A stretch of DNA of 64,000 nt, taken from Streptomyces sp. ITFR-16 (GTDB lineage: Bacteria > Actinomycetota > Actinomycetes > Streptomycetales > Streptomycetaceae). The notes under the pieces were generated by a model, which was not told the origin of the DNA, ran no database searches, and was given only the letters and a program-made list of their open reading frames with translations. The stretch covers positions 7,192,001-7,256,000 of the forward strand of contig NZ_CP134609.1 in the NCBI RefSeq assembly GCF_031844705.1, written 5' to 3'. Every line of letters begins with the position of its first letter. The first letter of the stretch is position 1. A program made the position numbers and the translations under genes. This document shows, one piece after another, positions 14,685-23,530 of this stretch.

Positions 14685-17331
14685 CTGACGGTTCCTCTCG
14701 ATGAAGGGGACGGACTTCCCGGGACGGTGGCGCCCAGGCGATCAGGGGTGGGGCGGCGAGCAGCGCCCCCGGGCCGGTGAGCACCTCGGCCGCGGCGGCG
14801 GCCGCCTCGTCCGGCGCACCGGGCGAGGGGAGGAACACCTCCGGGGCGGGTACGTGCGGGCGGGCGAGCACGGACCAGAAGCCGTGCCGGGTCCAGGTCC
14901 CGCTGTTCACCGGGTCGTTGTCGGAGAAGGTGTAGGGCGCGTACTGCGCGCCGGTGGGGTCGGGCTGGGTGAAGCGCCCCCAGAACCCGTTGTAGAGGTG
15001 GTGGTCCAGGAGGTGCGCGCTGCGCAGCAGCTGGTACGCGCCCCGGTAGCGGAACGGGTTCACCGCCGCCGCGTCCCCCGACGCCGTGACCGCGCCGTGC
15101 GCCGTGTATCGGTAGCGGGCGGCGACGGCGCCCTCCTCGTCGACCAGCGCGAGGACCGAGCCCTGCTGGTCGGTCACCGCCCAGTAGTGGCGGCCGGTGT
15201 CCGTGAGGACGGCGAGCAGGGTGCCGTCGTGGGTGCGCACGAAGTCGGCCGGCACCCCGTCGTCCGTCGCGCGCACGATGCCCAGCGGCGAGTGGGTGAG
15301 CACATGGACGACGGTGCGCCCGTCCACGGTGGTCTCGGTGATGCGGCGCGGAGTCTCCTGGCCCAGCCCGTCGTAGCGCACGTCCACCACCTGGACCCCG
15401 CCGAACACACCGGTCAGGGTCTGGTTGGTGGCGCTGTAGCGGAACGAGCCGGTCGGGTCGGTCTCCTCGGTGAAGTTGCCCGCCCCGTCGTACGCGAACG
15501 CGGTCTCGCCGAACCGCACCACCTGGCCGGCGTCGTTGAGGGTGAACTCCGTCGTCCCCAGCCGGCGCAGATGGTGCGCGCCGTCGTAGGCGAACCCGGT
15601 GTCACCGGCGCGCACGAGGCGCTTGAGCCCGTCGTAGGCGAAGCCGGTGAACGCGCCGTCCAGCACGGCGGACCGCAGCACGTCGCTGTCGGCGCCGCCG
15701 CCCGAGCTGTAGCCGTACTCCGCCGACAGCAGACTCTCGCCGCCCGGCCCGCGCACGGTCAGGGCGGTCCGGCGGCCCGAGGCGTCGTAGCGGATCTCCT
15801 GGACGGCCGCGCCCAGTTCGATCCGCACCGGACGCCCCGCCGCGTCGCGGACGAACCGGGCCGTGCGGCCGGCCGGCGTGGTGACGGTCTCGGTGCGGCC
15901 GGCGCCGTCCAGGGTGTAGCGGGTGGTGCCGCCGGGGGTGGTGAACGAGGTCAGCGCCCCCTCGGCGTCGTACTCCGAGGTGATCCGCTCCGGCGCGGAC
16001 TCCGGTTCGTCGGTCCGCTCGGAGACGGCGAGCCGGTCTCCGCCTGCCGTCCTGACCCAGTCGAAGGTGTAGGACCAGCCGGGCCCGGACTTGCGGACCA
16101 CCCGGCCCAGGGCGTCCCGGCCGAGCACCAGCAGGGTGGCGCCCGCGCTCTCGTCCGTGACCTCGGTCAGCCGGCCGGCCGGATCGTAACGGTAGCCGAC
16201 GCGGTCGCCCGCCCCGCTGGTCACCGAGGTGACCCGGGACAGACCGTCGTAGCCGAAGACCGTGCGGCCGAGCGGGGCGGGCGGGGTGACGGAGGTCAGG
16301 TCACCGCCCTCGTCGTAGCCGAACCGGGTCACCGCGCCGTTGCCGTCGACGATCTCGGCGAGCCCGCCGTGCACCGGGTCGTAGCCGCGCCTGTCGATGT
16401 CCCCGTCCCGGCCCGGGGTGCTGCTGCGGACCAGCCGGCCCGAAGCGTCGTGGTCCAGCAGGAGTTCGTTGCCCAGCGGATCCCGCAGCGAGGTGCGCGT
16501 ACCCCCGTCGTCCAGCGCGCTGTACGAGACCTGGGAGCGGGCGCCGGTCGGCAGCCGCAGGGAGGTGGGGCGCCCCTGTGCGTCGTAGGTACGGGTGAGG
16601 GTGGCGCCCGTCGCGTCGGTGACCGAGACCGGCCGCCCGTCCGTGTCCCGGGTGACGCCGAGGACCCCGCCCGACGGCTCCTCGACCGCCGTCCACCGGC
16701 CCCGCGCGTCGAAGACGTAGCCGGTCCGCAGGCCGGTCGGCCCGGTGACCAGCGTGCGGTCGGGGCCGTAGTCGAAGGCCGTACGGACGCGGCCGCCCGG
16801 CCCGGTCCAGGAGAGCTCGGAGACGGCGAACATCCCGTCGTAGGCGACGTTCACGGTCTCGCCGAGCGGATCGGTGAGACCGACCAGCCGCCCGTCGGCG
16901 TCCCACAGGAAGGCGGTCGTGGCGCCGTCAGCCCCCGTGTGCCGCTCCAGGCGCCCCGCACGGTCGTAGGCGAACGACGCCGCCTCGGCCCCCAGCGGAT
17001 CGACGATCTTGGACACCAGCCCGTCCGCGTCGCGGTGCAGGGTCACCACCCGGCCCCGGCCGTCGGTGAACGTCACCGGTTCGCCCTCGGTGTCCGGGGC
17101 GAAGCCGGGACCGGCCCGGTACGACCAGCCAGGGCCGAACCCCCGCCCGTCCTGGGCATGGCTGCGGTACTCGCGGACCAGCCGCAGATGACGGCCGGTA
17201 CCGGCGACGACCAGATCCAGCTGACGTACGATCAGCTCGCCCTCGTGCAGATCGACCAGCACCTCGCCCAGGTCGCCGAGGGGCAGGCGCCGCACGGCGC
17301 GATGGGCGGACGGATCCCGGGGCGTGGGCAC
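14677..17331 (-). CDS. RHS/YD-repeat protein, first gene of the tetronate operon
   Basis: The 884-aa protein is built of many YD repeats such as YDAQGRPTSLRL, FAYDRAGRLER and YRYDPAGRLTEV. It ends with the RHS-associated core (DQQGSVLALVDEEGAVAARY, then NGFWGRFTQPDPTG). No signal peptide, PAAR-like trafficking domain or recognisable toxin is visible; the C-terminus after the core is only about 80 residues and Ala/Pro-rich. The GTG at 17331 has GAGGAG at 7 nt and is preferred over the ATG at 17454. Its stop is 8 bp inside the abyU-like gene, so the two are co-translated. Known RHS proteins form hollow shells. What this one does in a metabolite operon is unknown. No immunity gene is evident. 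Confidence 0.87.
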   Translation of the reverse strand: MPTPRDPSAHRAVRRLPLGDLGEVLVDLHEGELIVRQLDLVVAGTGRHLRLVREYRSHAQDGRGFGPGWSYRAGPGFAPDTEGEPVTFTDGRGRVVTLHRDADGLVSKIVDPLGAEAASFAYDRAGRLERHTGADGATTAFLWDADGRLVGLTDPLGETVNVAYDGMFAVSELSWTGPGGRVRTAFDYGPDRTLVTGPTGLRTGYVFDARGRWTAVEEPSGGVLGVTRDTDGRPVSVTDATGATLTRTYDAQGRPTSLRLPTGARSQVSYSALDDGGTRTSLRDPLGNELLLDHDASGRLVRSSTPGRDGDIDRRGYDPVHGGLAEIVDGNGAVTRFGYDEGGDLTSVTPPAPLGRTVFGYDGLSRVTSVTSGAGDRVGYRYDPAGRLTEVTDESAGATLLVLGRDALGRVVRKSGPGWSYTFDWVRTAGGDRLAVSERTDEPESAPERITSEYDAEGALTSFTTPGGTTRYTLDGAGRTETVTTPAGRTARFVRDAAGRPVRIELGAAVQEIRYDASGRRTALTVRGPGGESLLSAEYGYSSGGGADSDVLRSAVLDGAFTGFAYDGLKRLVRAGDTGFAYDGAHHLRRLGTTEFTLNDAGQVVRFGETAFAYDGAGNFTEETDPTGSFRYSATNQTLTGVFGGVQVVDVRYDGLGQETPRRITETTVDGRTVVHVLTHSPLGIVRATDDGVPADFVRTHDGTLLAVLTDTGRHYWAVTDQQGSVLALVDEEGAVAARYRYTAHGAVTASGDAAAVNPFRYRGAYQLLRSAHLLDHHLYNGFWGRFTQPDPTGAQYAPYTFSDNDPVNSGTWTRHGFWSVLARPHVPAPEVFLPSPGAPDEAAAAAAEVLTGPGALLAAPPLIAWAPPSREVRPLHREEPSDG

Positions 17332-17405
17332 GGGCGGCTCCTCAGCTGGACCGACTGGACTGCGGATCGGGGGAGTTCGGACGGTCGTCAGGCTGCCGGG
17401 GCCGT

Positions 17406-17422
17406 CTAAAGCACTCCTAAGG
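17406..17422 (-). promoter_or_regulatory. SARP-like direct repeat upstream of the RHS-abyU-abyA operon
   Basis: On the minus strand CCTTAG and CTTTAG begin 11 nt apart, ending 75 nt before the RHS start at 17331. The spacing is that of SARP heptamer repeats. The SARP encoded at 22584-23360 is the likely binder. It is the best-matched pair among the three boxes on this strand. Confidence 0.5.
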
Positions 17423-17458
17423 CCGCCCGGCCGCCCGCTCCCGGACCGGTCCATGAAA

Positions 17459-17473
17459 GTTCTGTTACAGAAC
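17459..17473. promoter_or_regulatory. Inverted repeat in the RHS-LAL intergenic region
   Basis: GTTCTG and CAGAAC form a perfect 6-bp palindrome around TTA, in an unusually A/T-rich stretch about 105 bp before the LAL start. A looser outer match (GAA before, TTC after) extends it. It is a candidate operator for the LAL promoter. The rest of this 247-bp divergent spacer shows no gene. Confidence 0.4.
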
Positions 17474-17578
17474 GATTCATCCCGTCACCCGCGCCTACTC
17501 TGGCGAGGGCCACAGCTGTTGGGTGTCTCTCAGCGTCGAGAGCGCGGGATTTCAGACCGGGGGAAGGGGACCTGCGAC

Positions 17579-20314
17579 ATGGGCATCACCACCATCACCG
17601 GGCCGAACACCGGAGTGACCGTCCGCGCCGCCGAGTTGAGGCGGCTGACGGAGCTCGTCCGGGCGGCCCGCGAGGGGCGTCCGGCGATCGTGGAACTGAC
17701 GGGCGACCCGGGAACCGGCAAGACCAGACTGCTCACCGCACTCGCCCAGGAGGCACGCGCGCTCGGACTCGCCGTCCTGCACGGCCGCTGCTCCGAGGCC
17801 GAGGCACAGGTCCCCTTCCACCCCCTCGTGCAGGCGCTCACCATCTGGCAGAGCGGGGCTGCGCAGGCCGGAGCGGGCGCGGCGGCGACAGCGGCGCTCG
17901 TCGAGGCGCTCACCGAGGTCCCGCCCGGCGCCGAACAGTCCGTCTGGCGCTCCCCGTTCTTCGCCGGGGTACGCCGCCTGCTCGCCGCCGGGCCCGCCGC
18001 GCCCGCCGACGGCACCCTGCTCGTCCTCGACGACTTCCACTGGGCCGACCCCGGCTCGGCCCGCCTGCTGGAAACCCTGATCCGCTGGCCCGTCGACCGG
18101 GGGCTCGTGGTCGTCGTCGCCCACCGGCCCCGGCAGGCCCCCGTGGCGCTGCGCGCGGTCCTCCAGCAGGGCGGCGAACTCGGCGCCGTCGAGACGCTCG
18201 GTCTCGGGCCGCTGCCGCCGCACCGCTGCGCCGAGATCCTCGGCCTGTGCGCCGACGCCCCGGAACTGCCGCGCCTGCACGCGCACAGCGGCGGAAACCC
18301 CCTCTATCTCACCGCCCTCGCCGAGGCCGGCTCCCCGACCGGGGACGCCCTCGACCTCTGGACCTCCAGCTCGCTCGGCGCCCGGCTGCTCGCGGAGACC
18401 GCCCTGCTCGGCTGGCTGCCCCGTACCGTCGTGCACGCGGCGGCGGTGCTCGGCAGCGTCTTCGACATCGACGCCGTCGCCGAGGTGGCCGAGACCACCC
18501 GGGACGAGGCCTGCCGGGCGCTCTCCGAACTGCGCCACCGCGACCTGGTCCGCTCGACGTCACAGCCCGGAGTCCTCGCCTTCCGACACCCGCTGCTCCG
18601 AGGCTGCCTGTACGCCGACGCCGACTCCTGCTGGCGCTCCGGGGCGCACCGCCGGGCCCGGGACCGCTTCGCCCGGCTGGGCTTCCCCGCCCTCGACATC
18701 GCCCCGCACATCGAGCGCGCCGGATCGGGCGTCAGCCCGGCCGACGGCGAGGTCCTGGCCGCCGCGGCACGCAGCTGCGTGCAGGCGGGCAGACCGGCGG
18801 AGGCCGCCCACTGGCTGACCTCCGCACTTCGTCTGTGGCGCAGAACCGGCGACGGCCGGAGCGCCGGGCCCGCCGGCACCGAGCTGTGGAAGCAGGTGGT
18901 ACGGGCCCTGGCCGCCGTGGGCGACGCGGAGCGGATCATGGCGCTCCGGGCGGACATCCTCGCGGGCCCCGACGGCCGGACGCCCGACGTCCGCGCCCGC
19001 ACCGTCGCCTTCCTCTCCGCCGTGCTCGCCGCGATCGGCCACGACGAGGGGGCGCAGGCCCTGCTGGCGGCCGAACTCCCCGCCGCGCAGGCCGCGTCGC
19101 CCGGCGCCGGACTGCTGCTCCGGGTCCACCAGCAGCTGGGCAAGGTGCTGTCGGGCCAGGTCCCGGCCCGTACCGACGTCGAGGTCCTCGTGCACCGCAC
19201 GGAGGGCGCCGATCCGGTCACCCTGGGCGGCGCCCTCGGCCTCGCCGGACTGTGCGCCGTGCTGGACGGCGACATGTGCGCGGCCGAGATGTCGCTCGAC
19301 GCGGCCGGTCACGCCCTGGACGAGCTGGACGCGGGCCGTCCTGCCGGGGACGAGGAGGCCGGCCATCTGCTCGTCCTGAGCTGGGCCGAGGCGCTGATGG
19401 GCTGGTACGGACCGGCGTACGGCCACGCGGAGCGGGCGCTGACCGCCGTACGCGCCCGGGGCGACATCCACTTCCTGCCGCCGCTGCTCGACACGCTCGG
19501 CTATGTCCACTACCAGAGCGGCCGGCTCGCGGACGCCCTGGGCGCCGTCCAGGAGGGCAGTGCCGCCGCCCGTGCCATGGGGCGAGGCGACCATGTCGCC
19601 CTGTCGGAGGCGATCACCGCAGCCGCCTGGGCGCAGCTGGGCCGGACCTCCCCGCGTCCCGCGCCCTCGCCGTCCGGCCGGGGCACCCCGGAACCCCGGA
19701 CACCGCTCAACGCCCTGCTCCTGGCCGAGGCCGCGCTCGCCTCGGGCGAGGCGGGCACCGCGCTGGCCCTGCTGCTTCCCGAGCGGGAGGCCTGGCGGGT
19801 CTCCGAACCCGTGGCCGTGTTCGCCGCCCGGAACTACGAACTCCTCGCGGCGGCGGCCGTGCAGACGGAGGCCGACGCGGACACCCTGGACGCCTGGGCC
19901 GAGCGGGCGACCGAGGCGGCGGCCGCCGTCGGACTGGTCGAGCAGAGCGGACACGCCCTGCTGGCCCGGGGCCACGCGCTGATGGGCCGGGAGCTGACGG
20001 GAGAGGCCGTCGGGTGCTACGAGGAGGCGCAGCGGCTGTTCGGCGACGCCAGCCCCGCCGGCGCGCGGGCCCGCGAACTGGCCAGGTCGGCGGTACGGCT
20101 GACGGACCGCCGGGAGGACAGCGGGCTCGGCGAGCTGACCCTGCGGGAGCGTGAGGTCGCCGAACTCGCGGGGGAAGGGCTCAAGACGAAGGACATCGCC
20201 GGCCGGCTGCGGGTCAGCCCGCGCACCGTGGATGTCCATCTGACCCACATCTACAGCAAGTTGGGTGTGAACTCGCGCGCTGCACTCGTCCGGCTGATGG
20301 CCCTCGCCGGCTGA
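17579..20314 (+). CDS. LAL-family LuxR transcriptional regulator with AAA ATPase domain
   Basis: The 911-aa protein has Walker A GDPGTGKT at residues 42-49 and Walker B LLVLDDFHWAD at about 147-157. A long helical middle region follows, and a LuxR helix-turn-helix closes the protein (LTLREREVAELAGEGLKTKD, then RLRVSPRTVDVHL). Large ATP-binding LuxR regulators are usual pathway activators in Streptomyces clusters; abyssomicin clusters carry one (abyH, recalled). The ATG at 17579 is preceded by a purine-rich GGGGAAGGGGA tract. It is divergent from the RHS-abyU operon, and its 3' end overlaps the convergent PPTase gene by 64 bp. Confidence 0.92.
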   Translation: MGITTITGPNTGVTVRAAELRRLTELVRAAREGRPAIVELTGDPGTGKTRLLTALAQEARALGLAVLHGRCSEAEAQVPFHPLVQALTIWQSGAAQAGAGAAATAALVEALTEVPPGAEQSVWRSPFFAGVRRLLAAGPAAPADGTLLVLDDFHWADPGSARLLETLIRWPVDRGLVVVVAHRPRQAPVALRAVLQQGGELGAVETLGLGPLPPHRCAEILGLCADAPELPRLHAHSGGNPLYLTALAEAGSPTGDALDLWTSSSLGARLLAETALLGWLPRTVVHAAAVLGSVFDIDAVAEVAETTRDEACRALSELRHRDLVRSTSQPGVLAFRHPLLRGCLYADADSCWRSGAHRRARDRFARLGFPALDIAPHIERAGSGVSPADGEVLAAAARSCVQAGRPAEAAHWLTSALRLWRRTGDGRSAGPAGTELWKQVVRALAAVGDAERIMALRADILAGPDGRTPDVRARTVAFLSAVLAAIGHDEGAQALLAAELPAAQAASPGAGLLLRVHQQLGKVLSGQVPARTDVEVLVHRTEGADPVTLGGALGLAGLCAVLDGDMCAAEMSLDAAGHALDELDAGRPAGDEEAGHLLVLSWAEALMGWYGPAYGHAERALTAVRARGDIHFLPPLLDTLGYVHYQSGRLADALGAVQEGSAAARAMGRGDHVALSEAITAAAWAQLGRTSPRPAPSPSGRGTPEPRTPLNALLLAEAALASGEAGTALALLLPEREAWRVSEPVAVFAARNYELLAAAAVQTEADADTLDAWAERATEAAAAVGLVEQSGHALLARGHALMGRELTGEAVGCYEEAQRLFGDASPAGARARELARSAVRLTDRREDSGLGELTLREREVAELAGEGLKTKDIAGRLRVSPRTVDVHLTHIYSKLGVNSRAALVRLMALAG

Positions 20315-20961
20315 GGGACACCGATCGCGGTGGCCAGCAGCCCGTCGGCGGCCGCCCACCGGCCGTGGAAGACCGTGACCGCCCGGCCCCCGACCACGGG
20401 GCCGGGCACCAGGAGCACCGCCCGGAACGAACCCCCGGCGTCGATCCGGATCTCCGCCTCCGGGAAGTCGAGCAGCCGTCCGGTCAGCGGGAACCAGGCC
20501 TTGTACACCGCCTCCTTGGCGCTGAACAGCAGCCGGTCCCAGGCCACCCCCGGCCGGTGCGCGGCCAGCTCCGCCACCCGGGCGCGCTCCCCGGGAAGGG
20601 CGAGCGACGCGAGCATGCCGGGCCGCAGCGGGCGGTCGGGTTCCGCGTCGATGCCGAGGGACGCCAGCACCCCTGTCCGGGCCACCGCCGCCGCCCGGAA
20701 GCCGGCACAGTGCGTCATGCTGCCCACCACCCCGTCCGGCCAGCGCGGCGCGCCCCGGTGCCCCGGGACCAACGGCTCGTAAGCGACGCCCAGTTCGCGC
20801 AGGGCCGTGCGCGCACAGTGCCGTACGGCCGTGAACTCCGCGCGGCGCGACGCCACCGCCCGGGCCACGGCCGCCTCCTCCGCCGGAAGCAGCCGGGCCT
20901 CCGGCGGATCGCCGTACACCTGCGCTCCCACCGCACCCGGCGGCAGCAGTGCGCCGATCAC
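20251..20961 (-). CDS. 4'-Phosphopantetheinyl transferase, Sfp/EntD type
   Basis: The 236-aa protein has the Sfp-type motifs GIDAEPDRP (magnesium and CoA site) and FSAKEAVYKAW, plus SMTHCAGFRAAAVA upstream. It should activate carrier proteins such as the ACP at 11127-11354 by transferring phosphopantetheine from CoA. The GTG at 20961 overlaps the metallophosphoesterase stop as GTGA and has GAGGT at 6 nt. Its C-terminal ~20 residues are encoded antisense to the HTH region of the LAL gene, an unusual 64-bp convergent overlap. A similar PPTase-phosphoesterase pairing occurs elsewhere in Streptomyces, so the pair may be general rather than cluster-specific. Confidence 0.92.
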   Translation of the reverse strand: MIGALLPPGAVGAQVYGDPPEARLLPAEEAAVARAVASRRAEFTAVRHCARTALRELGVAYEPLVPGHRGAPRWPDGVVGSMTHCAGFRAAAVARTGVLASLGIDAEPDRPLRPGMLASLALPGERARVAELAAHRPGVAWDRLLFSAKEAVYKAWFPLTGRLLDFPEAEIRIDAGGSFRAVLLVPGPVVGGRAVTVFHGRWAAADGLLATAIGVPQPARAISRTSAAREFTPNLL

Positions 20962-21806
20962 CGCGGGACCTCGGGGCCGGGCAGCACGGTCCGAAGACCG
21001 CCCGGCCCGTTGCCGCGTCGGCGCCACTCGCGGGGGTAGCCCACCGACACCTCCTCGAAGCGGACCCCGTCGTGGAAGGTGGTGCGCGGGATGTGCAGAT
21101 GCCCGTACACCACCGCCCGGGCCCGGAACCGGGTGTGCCAGTCGGCGGTGCCCTCGGTGCCGCACCACAGCGCGAACTCCGGGTGGCGCAGGATCCGGGT
21201 GGGCTCGCGCACCAGGGGGAAGTGGTTGACCAGGACCGTCTCGGTGCCGGGCGCGAGGGCCGAGAGCCGGCGTTCCGTCAGGGCCAGCCTGGCCCGGCAC
21301 CAGGCGTCGATCGAGGGGTACGGATCGGGGTGCAGCAGCGCCTCGTCGGTGCCCACGATCCCGCTCTCCCGGGCCCGTGCCAGCGCCTCGTCGCGGGTCG
21401 TGGTCCCGGCCGGGCGGAAGGTGTAGTCGTACAGGACGAACAGCGGCGCGACGGTGACCGGGCCCGTCGGGCTCTGCCACACGGGATACGGGTCCTCCGG
21501 CGTCAGGACGCCCAGGTCCCGGCAGATCCGCACCAGATGCTCGTACCGGTCACGGCCCCGCAGGGTCAGCGGATCCTGCCGGTGGGTCCACAGCTCGTGG
21601 TTGCCGGGCACCCACACCACCCGGGCGAAGCGCCGGCTGAGCAGTTCCAGCGCCCGGCCGACGTCCCCGGCGACCTCGCCCACGTCACCGGCCACCAGCA
21701 GCCAGTCGTCCGGGTGGTCCGGGCGCAGCCCCTCCAGCACCGCCCGGTTGTCGTCGAACGCCACATGCAGATCGCTGATGGCCAGCAGGCTTCCGGAGCC
21801 GCTCAT
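20958..21806 (-). CDS. Calcineurin-like metallophosphoesterase
   Basis: The 282-aa protein carries the five metallophosphatase blocks in order: SDLHV, AGDVGEV, PGNHELW, VNHFPL and YGHLH. They build a two-metal site for hydrolysing phosphomonoesters or diesters. It overlaps the PPTase gene by 4 nt and follows the thioesterase gene after 7 bp. The constant pairing with a PPTase suggests a role in CoA or phosphopantetheine turnover. That idea is inference; the substrate is not visible. Confidence 0.9.
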   Translation of the reverse strand: MSGSGSLLAISDLHVAFDDNRAVLEGLRPDHPDDWLLVAGDVGEVAGDVGRALELLSRRFARVVWVPGNHELWTHRQDPLTLRGRDRYEHLVRICRDLGVLTPEDPYPVWQSPTGPVTVAPLFVLYDYTFRPAGTTTRDEALARARESGIVGTDEALLHPDPYPSIDAWCRARLALTERRLSALAPGTETVLVNHFPLVREPTRILRHPEFALWCGTEGTADWHTRFRARAVVYGHLHIPRTTFHDGVRFEEVSVGYPREWRRRGNGPGGLRTVLPGPEVPR

Positions 21807-21813
21807 GACGGCC

Positions 21814-22581
21814 TCACCACCGGCCGGCCGGGGCGGCGGCCGACAGCGCGGTGGCGAGGTCCACCACGGCCGGCAGTTGGTCGCCCAGGAAGAAGTGCCG
21901 CCCGGGGAAGACCCGCAGTTCGAAGGGGCCGGTGGTGTGCCCGTGCCACGCCCGTACGTCCTCGACCGGCGCCTCCGGGTCGCTGTCCCCGGTCAGCGCG
22001 ACGACCGGGCAGGCCAGGGACGCGCCGGGGGCCGGCACATAGGCGGCAAGGGCCGCGTAGTCGCCGCGCAGCGCCGGCAGGATCAGTTCGAGCAGTTCGG
22101 GGTCGTCCAGTACGGCGGGCACGGTGCCGCCCAGCGAGCGGACCCGGGCCAGCAGCGCCGCGTCGGTGTCGAGCCGCTCCGCGCCGGCCACCAGGCGCGA
22201 CGGCGCCCGGCGGCCGGACACGAGCAGCGCCGCCGGTCCCCGGCCCGCTTCCCGCTCCAGCCGCAGCGCGACCTCATGGGCGAGCGAGGCCCCCATGCTG
22301 TGGCCGAGGAGGATCCGGGGCCCGGCCGGCGGCGGACCGCCGGCCAGCGCCTCGGCGATCAGGTCGGCGAGCCGGTGCAGATCACGGACGGGCGGCTCGC
22401 GGTAGCGGTCCTGCCGGCCCGGGTACTGGACGGCGCGCACCTTCAGCGCGGGGCGGGCGACGGCGGACAGCGGGTGCCAGTAGCCGGCGGAACCGCCCGC
22501 GTGCGGAAAGCAGATGAGCTCCGGGGCGGCATCCGTCTCGTGGTACTGGCGCAGCCAGGTGTCCTGGCGCTCCGTGGCCAC
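21814..22581 (-). CDS. Type II (editing) thioesterase
   Basis: The 255-aa alpha/beta hydrolase is an external thioesterase of the GrsT/RifR family. It has the N-terminal FPHAGGSAGYW, the nucleophile motif LLGHSMGAS, acid LTGDSDPEAP and His in FPGRHFFLGDQ. Such enzymes remove stalled acyl groups from PKS or NRPS carrier domains. Its presence is odd because no PKS is in the window. The GTG at 22581 lies 2 bp after the SARP stop. Abyssomicin clusters encode one (abyT, recalled). Confidence 0.9.
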   Translation of the reverse strand: MATERQDTWLRQYHETDAAPELICFPHAGGSAGYWHPLSAVARPALKVRAVQYPGRQDRYREPPVRDLHRLADLIAEALAGGPPPAGPRILLGHSMGASLAHEVALRLEREAGRGPAALLVSGRRAPSRLVAGAERLDTDAALLARVRSLGGTVPAVLDDPELLELILPALRGDYAALAAYVPAPGASLACPVVALTGDSDPEAPVEDVRAWHGHTTGPFELRVFPGRHFFLGDQLPAVVDLATALSAAAPAGRW

Positions 22582-22583
22582 CG

Positions 22584-23360
22584 TCAGCTCGCCACGGGAA
22601 GATCGAGGAGGCGGTCCGATGTGAGGATCGCCTGGTGCAGCCGGCGCAGCGAACGGCAGGGCTCCAGGCCCAGTTCGGATCTGAGGACGCGCTGCGCCGA
22701 GCGGTAGACCTGCAGCGCCTCCGCCTGCCGCTCCGAGCGGTACAGCACCAGCATCAGCTGCCGGTAGAAGGACTCGCGCAACGGGTACTCGGCGGTGAGG
22801 GTGTTGAGCAGGCTGATCACCTCGCGGTGCCGGCCGAGCGCCGTACTGGCCTCGACGGACAGCTCCAGGCAGGCGAGCCGCTCCTCCTCCACCCAGGTGG
22901 CGAAGCGCGTCAGCACCGGTCCTTCGGGTGTGCCGTCGAGGACCGGCCCGCGCACGAGGGACAGCGCCCGGCCGAAGGCGTCGAGCGCGGCCTCGTACCG
23001 GCCGGACTGCTGGAGGAAGCGGCCCTCGTGCATGGCCGCGCGGAAGTCCTCGACGTCGTAGCCGGCGCCGTCCAGCCGCATCAGGTACCCGGACGGCTTG
23101 GTGATGACGGCGCGGCCGCTGTCGTCCCCTGCGGCGGCGAGGAACTTCCGCAGCTGGGAGAGGTAGACATGGACGGCGGCCGACGCGCGCCGGGGCGGCC
23201 CCGACCCCCACAGCTCCTCAATGATCTGTTCCTTCGTGGTGACCCGTCCGGCCCCGACGAGCAGGGTGGCCAACGTCATCTCCATCTTGGGGGCGCTCAG
23301 GGAGTAGCCGCGTCCGTCGTGCGAGACGCGGAGGGGACCGAGCAGTTCGTAGCGCATCAT
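22584..23360 (-). CDS. SARP-family pathway activator
   Basis: The 258-aa protein has an OmpR-type winged helix at about residues 1-95 (YELLGPLRVSHDGRGYSLSA, HVYLSQLRKFL) and a BTAD domain at about 100-245 (YREAFYRQLM-like segment ESFYRQLMLVLYRS). This is the layout of short SARPs such as ActII-ORF4. Two consecutive ATGs (23360 and 23357) are possible; GAGG is 2 nt from the first and 5 nt from the second, so the second may be used. It heads a unit with the thioesterase, phosphoesterase and PPTase. Direct repeats of CTTTRG type upstream of four units are its probable targets. Confidence 0.92.
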   Translation of the reverse strand: MMRYELLGPLRVSHDGRGYSLSAPKMEMTLATLLVGAGRVTTKEQIIEELWGSGPPRRASAAVHVYLSQLRKFLAAAGDDSGRAVITKPSGYLMRLDGAGYDVEDFRAAMHEGRFLQQSGRYEAALDAFGRALSLVRGPVLDGTPEGPVLTRFATWVEEERLACLELSVEASTALGRHREVISLLNTLTAEYPLRESFYRQLMLVLYRSERQAEALQVYRSAQRVLRSELGLEPCRSLRRLHQAILTSDRLLDLPVAS

Positions 23361-23491
23361 GACCTCGGGCGGTAGGGGGAACGTACTTTCGTTTTCCCGG
23401 CTCCAGTCACTTTCGAGGCAGCGCCCCTGTCCGCGCATCGGGGAAACTGCGTACGTATGCCGATTGGCCGAAATGTGTTGGCAGCGGCCGA

Positions 23492-23508
23492 CTTTGGTAC
23501 GGCTTTGG
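23492..23508 (+). promoter_or_regulatory. SARP-like direct repeat before the small-protein gene
   Basis: Two identical CTTTGG hexamers begin exactly 11 nt apart on the plus strand, ending 23 nt before the ATG at 23531. Spacing and orientation relative to transcription match the boxes on the minus strand. The short distance would suit a very short or leaderless transcript. Confidence 0.5.
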
Positions 23509-23530
23509 AGCCGGTGGGCAGGCTGGGGAC

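Noticed and set aside
14701..17409. Long frame antisense to the RHS gene
   Set aside because: It has no family features, and the minus-strand YD repeats are unmistakable.
23361..23440. Two CGAAAGT words upstream of the SARP gene as a further SARP box
   Set aside because: They are 24 nt apart, not 11 or 22, and do not match the CTTTRG pattern.
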